NCBI GenBank assembly: GCA_049284695.1
Contig: JBAPYK010000300.1
Span: 1 to 14,209, forward strand
DNA: 14,209 nucleotides
Reading direction: 5' to 3'
Source: Rhodoplanes sp049284695
Lineage (GTDB): Bacteria > Pseudomonadota > Alphaproteobacteria > Rhizobiales > Xanthobacteraceae
This document shows positions 14,028 to 14,209 of the stretch, piece after piece. Numbering within the stretch: the first letter of the stretch is position 1; each line of letters opens with the position of its first letter. The position numbers were made by a program, and so were the translations under genes. The notes beneath the pieces were generated by a model. It was not told the DNA's origin. It was given only the letters and a program-made list of their open reading frames with translations, and searched no databases.

Positions 14028-14209
14028 TCTCATATAATTGATATTACGCTAATTTTCTCAGAATCTGCCTATATTTTTGAGAAGCCAAAAAAGCAAAAAA
14101 GACACCTGTGCACCCATGATGCACACATTCGAGATAGCCGGCACCGTGGCGGAACCAGCATCGCTTCCGTACCGCGAGTTCGAATCCCTCTTCCCCCGCC
14201 AGCGTACTG
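14028..14209. other. AT-rich flank of tRNA-Lys with a tRNA 3'-end-like fragment
   Basis: Right after the tRNA the sequence turns AT-rich (about 14028-14100), unlike the rest of the window. A TGTGCA/TGCACA inverted repeat lies at 14107-14125. At 14174-14201 the sequence resembles a T-loop plus 3' acceptor end of a serine-type tRNA: TTCGAAT as T-loop (14179-14185), then CCCTCTTCCCCC, G and CCA. No matching 5' acceptor is present, and the T-stem pairs poorly (three of five), so it is not a working tRNA within the window. It could be a tRNA remnant or an attachment-site scar. Confidence 0.4.

Overview
The window is a high-GC stretch of alphaproteobacterial chromosome, most likely from the Hyphomicrobiales (Rhizobiales) and close to the Bradyrhizobium/Xanthobacteraceae side. 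The evidence is a CtrA response regulator with its phosphotransferase ChpT, an EipA/DUF1134 envelope protein, a rhizobial-type FliJ, and a short two-hairpin intergenic repeat of a kind I recall from these genomes. I cannot name the genus from sequence alone.

Layout. 1-1020 is the 3' part of a type II NADH dehydrogenase, cut by the window edge. 1233-3699 is a compact + strand cassette: an SxtJ-like membrane protein, a 49-residue DUF5989 protein and a full-length NodU/SxtI-type carbamoyltransferase. Facing it is a membrane-anchored coiled-coil protein (3771-4988, -). From 5151 to 9089 lies an envelope and cell-cycle block: eipA (-), cysQ (-), chpT (+), a bacteriohemerythrin (-) and ctrA (-). 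ctrA is followed by a clear intrinsic terminator. A 661-bp intergenic region rich in GANTC sites and TTAA-type half-sites separates ctrA from divergent fliJ (9751-10167, +). Then come an ECF sigma factor and its RskA-type anti-sigma factor, overlapping by ATGA, a small single-span membrane protein (-), and a periplasmic LTXXQ/Spy-like protein with a long Gly/Arg/Asp/His/Met-rich tail (+). The window ends with a strong terminator, a tRNA-Lys(CTT) gene and AT-rich DNA that carries a piece resembling the 3' end of another tRNA.

How the genes fit together. ChpT carries phosphate from the hybrid kinase CckA to CtrA. CtrA controls cell-cycle and flagellar genes in alphaproteobacteria, and in Brucella it directly activates eipA, so eipA, chpT, ctrA and fliJ form a plausible functional neighbourhood. 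The sigma/anti-sigma pair and the LTXXQ protein suggest envelope stress functions. The carbamoyltransferase cassette is the part whose biology is least known: SxtJ and DUF5989 proteins repeatedly accompany such enzymes but have no assigned function.

No CRISPR array, intact transposase or integrase was seen.
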